Assembly: GCA_905182985.1 (NCBI GenBank)
Contig: CAJJDN010000025.1
Location: 447,548 to 511,547 of the forward strand
Source of the DNA: Paramecium sonneborni
Taxonomy: Eukaryota > Ciliophora > Oligohymenophorea > Peniculida > Parameciidae
Direction: 5' to 3'
DNA: 64,000 nucleotides
In this document: one piece after another, positions 12,851 to 25,997 of the stretch
Layout: each line of letters opens with the position of its first letter
Position numbering within the stretch: position 1 is the stretch's first letter
Program-made: the position numbers and the translations under genes
The notes under the pieces: generated by a model
Database searches by the model: none
What the model saw: the letters and a program-made list of their open reading frames with translations, nothing else
What the model was told of the DNA's origin: nothing

Positions 12851-13571
12851 TATTTAAATTAATAACTGATAATATAAAATATTTTATAAATAAAAATTAT
12901 TTCTTGTATGAAAAAATATTTTCTAAATCAAAATCTTAATTGAAGATAATAAAATTTTTAATTAAAGAATTTTACATTTATTCTTCATTATTTTTTTTTA
13001 TTTTAAATTTTGTTTAATAACATTTAATTTTCATCCTCTAAAATTTTAAATTTAAATTACTAATAATTTAATAATGTGTTCTGTTGAGATGGAAATATAT
13101 TTATTAAACATAAAAAACATTATTGAATTTATTTTTATAATCAGATATCAAATAAATTTAATGAATATTAAAAATTGATCATTCATTATATCTAATATTA
13201 AACCCCGCCTTTTAAAATTCTTAATTGAGAATAGTATTGAATTCAAAAATATTTTAATGAATTTGACAGATAAAGGTGAATAGGATTGATAAAATCTGTC
13301 ATAATTTTAAATAAAAGGAAAAAATCTACTTGTATAGAATGTTCTATAGTTTTGTTAACTTAATTCGATGCAGATTTAGAAAAAAGAGGATTCTAGTTAA
13401 AAAAAATTGGAAATCATTAATTAGATAATATCATATGTAAGACTGTAAAAAGAAAGATGAAAATGATAAAATAAAATAATTAATATAAATTTCAACAAAG
13501 ATGATAGTATATAATATTGTAAATGTGTATTTATAATTTTTGATACTTATGATATAATAATCACAATCCTT
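12851..13571. other. Intergenic AT-rich region
   Basis: This lies upstream of the alveolin gene and downstream of the flavin oxidoreductase gene. No frame free of TGA longer than chance, no repeats and no RNA gene were noticed. It presumably holds the alveolin promoter at the left end and the 3' end of the oxidoreductase transcript at the right end. Confidence 0.5.
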
Positions 13572-15854
13572 TCATTGCTTCTTTTCCTCATCAAAGGTAG
13601 GGAAATCAGTGTATCCCTTTTCATCACCTCCGAAATAGGTCTTGAAGTCAAAATTAGTATTGAGTTAGAAAGCATTTCTGACTCTATATACCAAATCTGG
13701 ATTGTTTATATATAATTATCCAAAGGAAACTGCATCATATAAACCATCTTTAATATCCTGATTTGCTCTTTCAGGAGTAATAGAATGATTTGCCAGAAGA
13801 ATTCCTTTGTAATGTGGCCTCAATGATTTGTAAAGATTTTAAATTTACTTATCAGAAGCAGGATAACCAAAACCTTCAGCATTTTCTTAACTTTTATCTT
13901 CAACCAATGTGACATAAGCCAAATTGAGTTTGGATAATTATGTTAAGAGATATGTATATAATTAGATAGGGTTACTATCATTCATGTCACCAGTATGACC
14001 GATAGGTGTAAATTTAATACTAACTCTACCTGGATAGATTGCATTTAATTTTTATACAAGTTAAATGACAAATCTGCATCTATTTTCAACACTACCTCCC
14101 CATTAATCAGTTCTTTTATTAGAACTATCTCTAAGAAATTAATCAGGTAGATGTCCATTACCAGCATTAATTTCAACTCCATCAAATCCAGCAGTTTTAG
14201 CTCTTTTAGCTGCATCAACAAATTCTTATAAGGTTAATTATATTTCAGCATCAGTCATTTCATGTGGTACTTCAAATGGTTTATTTTAAGCACTATAGCA
14301 ATTTCCTCTTATTGCAATTGCAGATGGAGCCCATGGTTCTAAACCATTTTATAATGATGAATGAGTTTTTCTTCCTCCATGAAATAATTATAAAAACAAT
14401 CTGCCTCCTTTATCATGCACAGCCTTTGTTACTAATGCCCAACCTTTAGCTTATTCATCATTATAGATACATGGTGATCCTGGATAAGATATAGATCTCT
14501 AACTCACAGGAGTTGCTTCACAAACTATTAATCCAGCTGTTGCTCTTTAAGCATAATATTTGGCATTCAATTCAGTTGGAATATATGGAGCTGGAGTTCT
14601 TACTCTATCCATTGCTGACATTGTTATTCTATTTGGCAAGAATAAATCATTAATCTTCAATGGTTTTAATAATTCACTTTAAACATTTTATGGTACTTGA
14701 TATTTTGGGTAATCAGTATATCCTTTAGAGTCTCCAAAGAAAACAGTTCCCCAATCTATATTTTTATTTAATTGATAACCATTCTTAGCTCTTTCAACAA
14801 GATCTGGATTAGAAATAAAAAGTTGACCAAAAGCAACAAAATCAAATTTTCCTAATCTAATTCCTTCATCTGCTTCTTCTAATGTAATTCCTCCATTTGC
14901 AACAATTGATCCAGTGAAGTAATTTCTAAATGCTGAATAAACACAAGGAATTTGTTTCTTTGATGCTGGATATCCAAAATCTTAGAAATTATCTGGATCA
15001 TTTTCATTTTTAAGAACAACATATGCAATTTTCAAATTACTTAATGCTCTTAATAATGTTTAATATAACTCTAAAGGATTTGAATCATTCATATCAGCAT
15101 GATGAGTGATAGGAGTTAATTTTACACCAATTCTGCTTGCTCCAAATACTTCTATTAATTATTAAACAACTTCTAATAAGAATTTACATCTATTTTATGC
15201 ACTGCCTCCATAAGTATCAGTTCTTTTATTAGCACTATTTCTTAGAAATTAATCTGGTAAATGTCCATGTCCTGCATTCAATTCTATTCCATCAAACCCA
15301 ACTTTTTTTGCTCTTTCTGCAGCCTCTCTATATTATCTTACTACTTAATTGATATCTTATTAAGACATTTCTTAAGGAACTTCAAAGTCTTTTTTAACAA
15401 TTTAATTCTAGCCTCGAATTCTTATAGCTGATGGTGCCAATGGAATTTAACCATTTTACAAACTAGAATGAGTTTATCTACCACAATGAAGTAATTAAAT
15501 GAAGATATTGCCTTTAACTGAATGTACTTTGTCTACTACTCTTTTCCATCCTTAAGCTTAAACATCATTAAATATTCCTGGTGCTCCACCATAAGCTAAA
15601 GAACGATCACTTATCGAAGCTGATTCAGTAACAATAAATCCACATGCTGCTCTTTGTGAATAATATTCAATATGTTAATCTGTAGGAACTAAATCTTATC
15701 CACATCTGCCTCTTGTCATAGCTGATAATGTTATTCTGTTATTGCATTCTAATCCAGGGGATACTACTGTTGTCGAAAAGCATCCTGTTCTTTCTATTAG
15801 ACCTAATTTAAATGGTTAAAATAAGGCCTAATAAGGAGTATTTGTTTTTTCCAT
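13572..15854 (-). CDS. Tandem double Old Yellow Enzyme (NADH:flavin oxidoreductase), 760 aa
   Basis: A single frame of 761 codons including TGA, starting MEKTNTPYQALFQPFKLG, encodes two complete Old Yellow Enzyme barrels head to tail: residues ~10-380 and ~390-760. Both show family hallmarks: NRITxSAMxR near the N-terminus, the barrel segment QLxHxGRxTHSSLQNG, GFDG(I/V)E, the RTDxxGGS stretch and NGG-type/NHS phosphate-binding segments near the end. OYEs are FMN enzymes that reduce activated alkenes with NAD(P)H. Unusually, the canonical substrate-binding His and active-site Tyr (HGANGY-type motif) read N193-A-G-H196-G-H198 in the first domain and N563-A-G-N566-G-H568 in the second. The fold is confident; the chemistry may differ. 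No intron is needed. Confidence 0.92.
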
Positions 15855-15988
15855 TTACTTAATTAATTGATTACTTTCATTTCTAAATTCCTAAAATACC
15901 CAACAATACTACGTACTATTTATATATAATATTTAAATAATCCTCAAATTAATATTTAAATTTATTATTATAAAAATTATCATTCAGA

Positions 15989-17211
15989 TCAATTAGAAAA
16001 GAATTTATGATTCAAAGCTTCTTAACAACTAATTCTTTTATTGGGATCTATTTCTAACATCTTTTACAATAAATCTCTTAGTAATGGATCAAGAATCATT
16101 TCCTTTAGAGTTTGCTGATTCTTTACTTTTAGTTAACTCTCCTTAGAACTTGATCCTTATAACCAAAAATAGTATTTTCCATTTGTAACATTCTTTGTAT
16201 TAAAAAAATGTTTCAAACTTCCTTTTACGTTGTTTGCCATCCAATAAGGAAAGTTCTATTCTGTAATCTTCTCAACCAAAGCCATATGTTCAAATTCATT
16301 CTTTCTTGTTTAAAATAGCAAATGACCTAATATTTAAATTCTCAATCCTACCTGTATACATTTCAACCATAATACAAGCTATTCCCCATACATCACTTTT
16401 TTAATCCCATTTACAACATTACAATTGAACCTCAGGAGCTCTATATTGACGTGTATTAATTATACAATTATGGTCTTCATCATCGAACACTGCTCCACCG
16501 AGGTCTATAATCTTTATCCTGTGATCTTATGGTAGATACCTTCAAAATTTATATATAAATATCTCTTACATTTCATTTTGCCCTTTCTATAAATAACGAA
16601 TCCTACTAAACAATATATTTTCTGGTTTTAAATCTGTGTGAGTCAATTTTAAATTGTGTAAAATCCCAATGTATTTTAATAATTATCTGCTAATGCATCT
16701 TATTAAATTCATTGGAATTCCACGATTTTAATTCATTCTTAACAGATCATATAAACTTGGACCAAGCTATAAAATCAATATTTTTAAACAATACTCTCTC
16801 AAAGACCATACAATAATATCCTCTATGATAGAAACTCTCTATTATTTCAACAAAGTATCTATTTAATTCTTTCTTTTTTAAATAAAAAAGTATATCTGCC
16901 TCTTATTATGCGCTATCAGCATGATTACTTCTCACAATCTTCATAGCATAAGATTTTGAATTTTTTCTTCTTACTTTCAAAACTCTTCCAAAAGTTCCAT
17001 CTGAAATGTGTCTTCTTACTTTATATTCTTTAATGTATTCACCCTTTCGAAATTTATAATGTTTGTAATCATCACTTGAAGAGCTTCCATTTGATCCTTC
17101 ATCAGTTATACTTGATGTACTAGTTGAACTATAATTTAATATTCACAATTACTATTTAGGCTTTTTATGGGATCTTCTATTTGATCTTTTACGAGATTCT
17201 TTTGATGACAT
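15989..17211 (-). CDS. LAMMER/CLK-family dual-specificity protein kinase, 371 aa
   Basis: Starts MSSKESRKRSNRRSHKKPK, a Ser/Arg/Lys-rich tail like those of CLK kinases. Four introns (24, 28, 30 and 25 nt) give exactly 372 codons including TGA. Kinase motifs: glycine loop ISDGTFGRV, ATP-binding Lys in YAMKIV, catalytic loop THTDLKPENILF (the CLK form of HRD), IDLGGAVFDDEDH in place of DFG, RQYRAPEVQL, and the family motif EHMALVEKI corresponding to EHLAMMERI. LAMMER kinases phosphorylate SR proteins and regulate splicing (family knowledge). The metal-binding segment is DLG rather than DFG, which keeps the Asp. It is divergent from the CCCH gene, only 29 bp away, so the two probably share a promoter. 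Confidence 0.93.
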
Positions 17212-17240
17212 TGTTTATTACTTAATATTTTATTAATTAA

Positions 17241-18097
17241 ATGTCTTATTAATTTGGGATCAATCAATTATAGAGTACAACAGTTCCAAATGCAAAATAT
17301 AAAACAATTCTTTGTAGACATTATTAAGGTAATGATATTAATTTAATAAAAGCAACAAAATAATGTGCCATAGGTCCAAAATGTCAATTTGCTCATGGAA
17401 TTGAAGAATAAAGATAAATGAATGGTAAAAAATATTTAAATATAATAAAAAAAAGATCCTTTACCTGCTTCGGCACTTTCATCAATAACTTCTGCTCCTT
17501 AATCTACAACAATTGAACAATAATAAAAAAATTAATCACCTTTGTTTAAAAGTATAAAAAATCAATTAAATAAGTACCTTGTAAATATCATCAATTAAAT
17601 TTTTGTAAGAATGGTTCAGGATGTCAATATGTGCATGGTATAGATATATTATGTAAAATCAAATAGATTCTGAGGTTTAGATACAACCTTCATAATAATT
17701 ATAGCCATAACAATAACAATAATAAATCTTATTATTATAACAACAATAATTGTAATAACAATAAATTTAATCACAATAAATGCAATAACAACAGTAATAA
17801 CAATAATCACTCTAATCATAATAGTCACTGGATCCAATGTCTGTAACCTTGACTTATATCTTGATGGAAATGTAGCAAATCTTTGTTTAAGAAGTGACAT
17901 TATACAATTAAATATAGGATTTACAATAAAAGATAAGGTTTGCAACTGAATAAGCCAGATAAGGAAATTGTGTATAAGCCTGTGACTAGATCAGAACCAT
18001 AATACACTCATCAGACAGAACAGTTGATGAAATTCAATAATATACATTGTTATATAATTAATCAGTAGCATATTACAAATAACTATTATAACAATGA
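17241..18097 (+). CDS. Tandem CCCH zinc-finger RNA-binding protein, 249 aa
   Basis: Starts MSYQFGINQLQSTTVPN. Four introns (24, 31, 23 and 29 nt) give 250 codons including TGA, and removing the first one creates a perfect first finger. Finger 1 follows C-x8-C-x5-C-x3-H (CRHYQATKQCAIGPKCQFAH) and finger 2 follows C-x7-C-x5-C-x3-H (CKYHQLNFCKNGSGCQYVH), about 60 residues apart. Then comes a Gln-rich stretch written mostly as CAA/TAA and a helical C-terminus. Tandem CCCH proteins of the TTP type bind AU-rich mRNA and control decay or translation (family knowledge); this target is inference. Confidence 0.88.
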
Positions 18098-18720
18098 TAA
18101 TTTATATATATGTATTTCTATTAAAATTTTATCTATTCATTGTCTTCAACCTTAAGATATTAAAGCAATTTCTATAATTTGTTATTCAAATCAGTGCTAC
18201 TTTCATGAAACTACTAAAACTACTAAATCTACTAAATTTTATAAATCTATAAATTCTAAAATCTTGCCTATTTTTTTTCAATTTTCAAAAAGACTGAACT
18301 ATCTAAATGTGATAACTAATTTAGTTTACTCTTAAAAAAGTAATTAATTTTTCTTCCTATATAATAAAAAACACTGATTAATATAAAAATATAGATTCAG
18401 AAATTAAAAGTTTCTTTTGAATAATAATTATTTGTTAATTTAATATAAATTAGAATTAATTTAAAGTATAATAATACAATAAGCTAATATTGTTGATGTG
18501 AAATCTATTAAGTCATCATTATTTTTATTGATTCATATTTAAAATGATTAATATTAGCAAACCATATTAATAGTTAGTAGAAAATCAATATTTTTTGGAA
18601 TTAATATGAATTCAATGAATTGAAACTAAAAGATTAAAATTATTTCTTTTTTTATCGTCTTTTATGTGAAACATATTATTCAATTTCTATTTATACGATT
18701 TATTTTTTTTTCTTAGATAA
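18098..18720. other. Intergenic AT-rich region
   Basis: No supported gene. The stretch includes a short run of ACTACTAAA-like units around 18215-18240 and the first bases of the contig-overlap duplicate, which begins at 18476. Part of it must be the promoter region of the coiled-coil gene whose truncated first copy starts at 18721. Confidence 0.45.
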
Positions 18721-19632
18721 ATGAGTCGATATAATTTTATTGTAATTATTGTTCGATTTTATGCTTATTATTATTAATATTAATGTTAGCAATATTGTTA
18801 TGTACGTAAGTTTACTATCTTTAATTTTAGTTATTATTTTAGTGAGCTCTAACTCTGCTATGAATTTGAGTAAGAGGGAAACTCAAAAATATTAATAATA
18901 GATGAATCGTATTGAAAAACGATAAATTGGATCTTTGATTATTTCTATGCTTTAATTAGATAAGCCATAGATAAATTAATTGATTGAATAATCAATAGAG
19001 GATTTTGAGTTAGAATATTCAACTTTGCAAGATTATCACATTAACAGGAAGACTTAAATTTATTAATCTATGCAGTAATTGAAAGCACAACTGTTAGATT
19101 TAGATTTATTATAATCATCTTTTATTGATGGACCTTAAGAGAAAGAAAGAGAGTTCCATGAATAGAAAATAATTAGACTTAATTAATTGATTAGTCAAAA
19201 TTACAAAACAATTGATTAAAAAGAAGTCTAATTAATTAATATGTAAAACAGGTAAATGTATAAGTACTAATAGATATAGTTTAAGTTCTTTAATAGATGA
19301 ATATGATATAAATATAAATTATATTGATCAAATAATTCAAACAATAGATTCTATTTTATATGATGAGTAGAAGGTTGGTATGAAATTTTTCTAAAAGAGA
19401 GGGAGGGTTAATGAAATATTAGATTATTTTGGAAAATCCACAATAAAAAATGTTAAATTGGATTTACCAATGATAAAATAAATAATTCAAATAGGAATAA
19501 AAAATAATTTTGTAGATCAATAAACATATAAATAAGTAATAATAGTAAAATGACAATAGATTTAAGAACATTTAATTTAATTAAGAAATAAGTTGGTAAG
19601 TGAATTAAATAATCTAAATACTGATAAGATTG
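18721..19632 (+). pseudogene. Truncated duplicate of the coiled-coil gene (assembly copy)
   Basis: It is identical by eye to the first part of the gene at 19879-21083 (offset 1158), and it ends at the n at 19633 in mid-codon context. It is not an independent locus: this is the end of the left contig overlapping the start of the right contig. It should be removed from a gene count. Confidence 0.9.
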
Positions 19633-19633
19633 N

Positions 19634-20790
19634 ACAATAAGCTAATATTGTTGATGTGAAATCTATTAAGTCATCATTATTTTTATTGATTCATATTTAA
19701 AATGATTAATATTAGCAAACCATATTAATAGTTAGTAGAAAATCAATATTTTTTGGAATTAATATGAATTCAATGAATTGAAACTAAAAGATTAAAATTA
19801 TTTCTTTTTTTATCGTCTTTTATGTGAAACATATTATTCAATTTCTATTTATACGATTTATTTTTTTTTCTTAGATAAATGAGTCGATATAATTTTATTG
19901 TAATTATTGTTCGATTTTATGCTTATTATTATTAATATTAATGTTAGCAATATTGTTATGTACGTAAGTTTACTATCTTTAATTTTAGTTATTATTTTAG
20001 TGAGCTCTAACTCTGCTATGAATTTGAGTAAGAGGGAAACTCAAAAATATTAATAATAGATGAATCGTATTGAAAAACGATAAATTGGATCTTTGATTAT
20101 TTCTATGCTTTAATTAGATAAGCCATAGATAAATTAATTGATTGAATAATCAATAGAGGATTTTGAGTTAGAATATTCAACTTTGCAAGATTATCACATT
20201 AACAGGAAGACTTAAATTTATTAATCTATGCAGTAATTGAAAGCACAACTGTTAGATTTAGATTTATTATAATCATCTTTTATTGATGGACCTTAAGAGA
20301 AAGAAAGAGAGTTCCATGAATAGAAAATAATTAGACTTAATTAATTGATTAGTCAAAATTACAAAACAATTGATTAAAAAGAAGTCTAATTAATTAATAT
20401 GTAAAACAGGTAAATGTATAAGTACTAATAGATATAGTTTAAGTTCTTTAATAGATGAATATGATATAAATATAAATTATATTGATCAAATAATTCAAAC
20501 AATAGATTCTATTTTATATGATGAGTAGAAGGTTGGTATGAAATTTTTCTAAAAGAGAGGGAGGGTTAATGAAATATTAGATTATTTTGGAAAATCCACA
20601 ATAAAAAATGTTAAATTGGATTTACCAATGATAAAATAAATAATTCAAATAGGAATAAAAAATAATTTTGTAGATCAATAAACATATAAATAAGTAATAA
20701 TAGTAAAATGACAATAGATTTAAGAACATTTAATTTAATTAAGAAATAAGTTGGTAAGTGAATTAAATAATCTAAATACTGATAAGATTG
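19634..20790. repeat. Unmerged contig overlap, copy of 18476-19632
   Basis: The 1157 bases after the n at 19633 repeat 18476-19632 at a constant offset of 1158 with no difference noticed, including intergenic DNA and the start of a gene. Perfect identity across coding and non-coding sequence ending exactly at an n points to an unmerged overlap rather than a biological tandem duplication. Confidence 0.9.
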
Positions 20791-21083
20791 ATTAGCTTGA
20801 ATTAAATATTAATGATTTGAAGAATGAAACTATGAAATTAAAGAGTTAATTACTAGAATCAACATAGAAATTATAAATAGAAAATAGAGATATAAGTTCT
20901 ATAACAGAATCTAAGAAGAGAATTGAGGCAGAATTAATAATACTTAATGAAGATTTAAGATTGGAGAATGAATTATTTAATAAGAAAGAAGCATATTTGA
21001 TTGAAGAAGTGAATGAATTGATAGAGATAGAACAACTTTTAAAAAATAGAGAATTGATTTAATACATTCAAGAATAATAATGA
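19879..21083 (+). CDS. Coiled-coil protein, 375 aa
   Basis: Starts MSRYNFIVIIVRFYAYYYQ. Introns of 25, 28 and 24 nt give exactly 376 codons including TGA. The N-terminal ~45 residues are hydrophobic and Tyr/Cys/Gln-rich, possibly a signal or membrane segment or a mis-called start. The remainder is nearly all helical coiled coil (KNETMKLKSQLLESTQKL, ELIEIEQLLKNRELIQ). No family recognised. Its stop is only 24 bp before the next start, which is close even for this genome. Confidence 0.65.
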
Positions 21084-21107
21084 TAATATAAATAAATATA
21101 TAATTTG

Positions 21108-22886
21108 ATGGATTAACAAATTCAACTAAAGGAGCATTTGAAGAGAGTACATTAATAATTAAAGTCTGCTGGGAATCTTCAGGCTAAGATTCACAACATA
21201 CATTAATTGTTATAATGTCCACCTGATTTTTTGGATATGTATTATTTAATATTAATTTGAGGTTTGCATAATCTAATTCAATGAAAATAATTACATAGTA
21301 TTTAAAAGATTCTTTAAAATCTATTTAAATAAATGAAGATTTGATTGATAAAATTTTAGCTCTATTAACTAGAATGAATTTAAGTGAAGAAATCTTTCGA
21401 GAATCAGAAATTGCTTAACCTCTATATAAAATAAAAGATAAAAAACTATTTGATAATATAAGATCTCCTATGATTGAATAAATCTAATAGAAATGGTCAA
21501 GATGTTTTATAAAATATAAAGCATGGCTTGAAGAATGGAAAAGAAATAATAATTAAAAGGATAAATAAGAAGATCGCAAAAAAAAGGGGAAAAGAAATTA
21601 ATCATCAAGTTCTAGTGAGTCATCTAATAAAAAAAAGAAGAATAGAAAGAAATTTGTTAGGTAATAATTAAAAATTTAATTGAATAGATTTTAAAGAGAT
21701 GAACTCTTACTTAATTATAAATATTTTAAGAGAGAAGATGAACCTAATTAAAGAGGAATGACATAAGAGGAAGTCATTTAATTTTAAAAACAATTTGCTG
21801 GTGAATTTAAAAGAATTAATGGAGCATACAATATAAAACATAGAGAATCATTAATGGAAGGATAAGAACATAGAATTTAATAAGACAATATCTAACAAAT
21901 GATAGAATAAATACCATTTTTTAAACCTGCAAGTTTAATATTATCTTCTATTTCTAGAATTACTTTTGCAATTATAAGTATCTTATGAAAGTAATTACAT
22001 TGAAACTGCTATTTAATAAAAAAGAACAGAATCAAAAATGTCTGCATTTTATAATAGAGATGTAAAATAATATATATATTTATTATTAGAGTATTCCAGA
22101 TTAGCCTGGATATAATGAAATTTGTAATACTTAATCAGGATTATAACCAAAAATTATACATTTAGATCCTCCAAAAAGAGAGGATCTTATGTATATGGTT
22201 TAGATTATTTGTAATAGAGGTTTAAAAGAATTAGAAGAAAAAAATAAAAATGCTAATAAAAAATAAATTAAGGGAATTCTTAAAAAACCTCCTGAAGAAT
22301 AAGTCAAATAGAAGGACGTCTTAAACTAAGCAAAATAAGACTTACAACCTAAAATACAATAATTGGTTGTAATGGTTGAGTAAAAGCATTAGCATAGCCA
22401 GGAAAGCATTCGTATTAATATTTCATTATTTAAGTAACTTTATTACATGATATTATATAAAAATTAAAGGATATTGGTGAGGAAAAATATATAAAAAATT
22501 TTAAATCTGTCATTGAAACTAAATTGAACGACAAACAAACTATAATGAGTGAAATTGACCGTAATAAGGCTCAATAAGATTAGCAAAGACTTCGACTTGA
22601 GCAATTATAAAATGTCAACCCTGCTCAAGCATTAAGAATAAGAGCTTACAAAACCAAGAATTGTCACAATTTTCATTCTTCTACAGGTTGCGCAAGAGGA
22701 GATAATTGCAATTTCATTCATGATTCTCGCTATCCTGGAAGACCAGCACCAACTCTTTAAAATCCAAACTTCCTAAATAAAACTTTATATCCTTTATCCA
22801 ATATGGCTATTATTGTTCCACCTCTGCTTCAATAACTTAATCCTGCAATTCTGCTAGGAAGACAAAAAAAGTATGAAAGTCTATGA
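21108..22886 (+). CDS. TFIIS N-terminal domain plus CCCH finger protein (PNUTS-like)
   Basis: Introns of 23, 25 (GTTT donor), 28 and 23 nt give 560 codons including TGA. Residues ~60-150 resemble the TFIIS N-terminal (LW) helical domain: MNLSEEIFRESEIAQPLYKI, then a helix and IQQKWSRCFIKYKAWLEEWK. A basic Ser-rich segment (SSSSSESSNKKKKNRKK) follows. Near residues ~485-503 is a C-x8-C-x5-C-x3-H finger (CHNFHSSTGCARGDNCNFIH). The order TFIIS-N, low-complexity middle, C-terminal CCCH finger is that of PNUTS (PPP1R10), the nuclear PP1-targeting subunit that acts in transcription termination. I did not find a confident RVxF PP1 docking motif, so the assignment is by architecture only. Confidence 0.75.
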
Positions 22887-23515
22887 GTCAAACATTATTA
22901 TAAAAATAAAATATTCAAAAAATGAACATTTATACAATATTCAAAAAATAGGCAGTCTATCTTGTATCTCTTCTTCATAAAAAATATCAAAATTTACTTT
23001 TAATTTTATTTTCTTCAATCACAAATAAAGAAAATAACATTCTTAGTCTATTATGAATAAATAAACTCCTTATTTATTCTATTATTTTTATTTTCTAGTC
23101 CTAATTTACACAATAACACATTCTTTAATTATATTTTTTCTATATAAGAGAAAATTAAATTAATAAAAAATAATTTAAATCTCAAAGAAGTTCAGATTTT
23201 ACATAAATATTAAAAATGAGATTACATTACTCATTTTTTTTTATTTAAGAAGAAAATAATATATTGATGATGTTATTTATAAATTATTTCTACTTTGGCT
23301 TTGTTAAAATACATGTAGACAAATTTACAATATGATATTTTTATAATAATAAATTTTATTTCCTTTTTTAGTATAAAATATGTTTAGATCTATGACAATT
23401 AGAGTTCTTCTGTAAATCTAATAGCTTCAACAGCTTTTATCTAAATAATTTTTATAAAATGAATTATTTTTTTTTATCTTACGTATGTTGAGTTATATTC
23501 TAAATTAATATTTAT
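22887..23515. other. Intergenic AT-rich region
   Basis: No gene supported. It is dominated by T and A runs, contains a short near-repeat of ATTCAAAAAATGAAC/ATTCAAAAAATAGGC around 22907-22950, and presumably carries the promoter of the downstream kinase gene. Confidence 0.5.
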
Positions 23516-25176
<1,661 letters not shown>

Positions 25177-25459
25177 TTAAAAGTTATAATTATACTTATT
25201 TTTATGAAATAAGTTAAGAATATTTCATAAATAACTCTAATTACAAACTTATTAAGACTATATTTTCTTATTTTTAATTCTTAATTATTTTTTTTTTAAT
25301 TTCTCAAAGACAAGAAAAGTTAGTTACTCTTTGTAAATTGCCTTTAAAATATTTTTCTATATCTTAAGAATGAAATTACTTTAAAATTTATACTTTTAGA
25401 ATTATTCTTCTAAATTTAGTTCAATATTGTTTATAAAATAATATTATTAATGAATATTA

Positions 25460-25911
25460 TCACATCATATATATTATAGCACCTACTATAGACATAAATA
25501 ATAAAAAGGTAATGGACATCAAAATTAAATACCAAAAAATGACATATCTCAATAAATTGCAAGGTTCATTTTTAAAATATTGAATAATTAAAAAAATATT
25601 GCTAATTACAAACCCAACTAATAAAATTCCTGATATATAAATTTTGATCTTGGAATTAGATTAAGGTTTCCATTAAATCATTACGCTAGTATTAATTATT
25701 GGATAAACATATACCCAATTATAATGACATATATTAAGTATAGCCAAACCATAAAAAATGCACAATCTCTTAATGCAATACATTCATCACCTCCATAAAG
25801 TTCTGGTTTTGATGTAAATTAATAGAATAAGAAGCTTACTAATGATAGAGAAACAACAGTGAATAATGAAACTTTATCAAAAGCTTATTGCTCTTATTAC
25901 TCTTAATCCAT
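25460..25911 (-). CDS. Small multi-pass membrane protein, 140 aa
   Basis: Starts MDQEQQEQQAFDKVSLF. One 29-nt intron gives 141 codons including TGA. Four hydrophobic segments can be seen: SLFTVVSLSLVSFLFY, FFMVWLYLIYVIII, ISGILLVGFVISNIFLII and LMSITFLLFMSIVGAIIY, with short loops, one containing CIALRDC. No family recognised. It sits between the first CDPK and the three minus-strand CDPKs. Its start is 86 bp from the stop of the next CDPK on the same strand. Confidence 0.65.
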
Positions 25912-25997
25912 GGATTTAAGTTGTTTGAAAATATTATAAATTTTTATTTATAAATTCAATTATTATAAATTGAAAATACATAATTTTTATTTGAGTT

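Noticed and set aside
17649..17945. Minus-strand hydrophobic Ile/Val frame
   Set aside because: It is antisense to the Gln-rich part of the CCCH protein, where TAA/CAA codons give TTA/TTG on the other strand.
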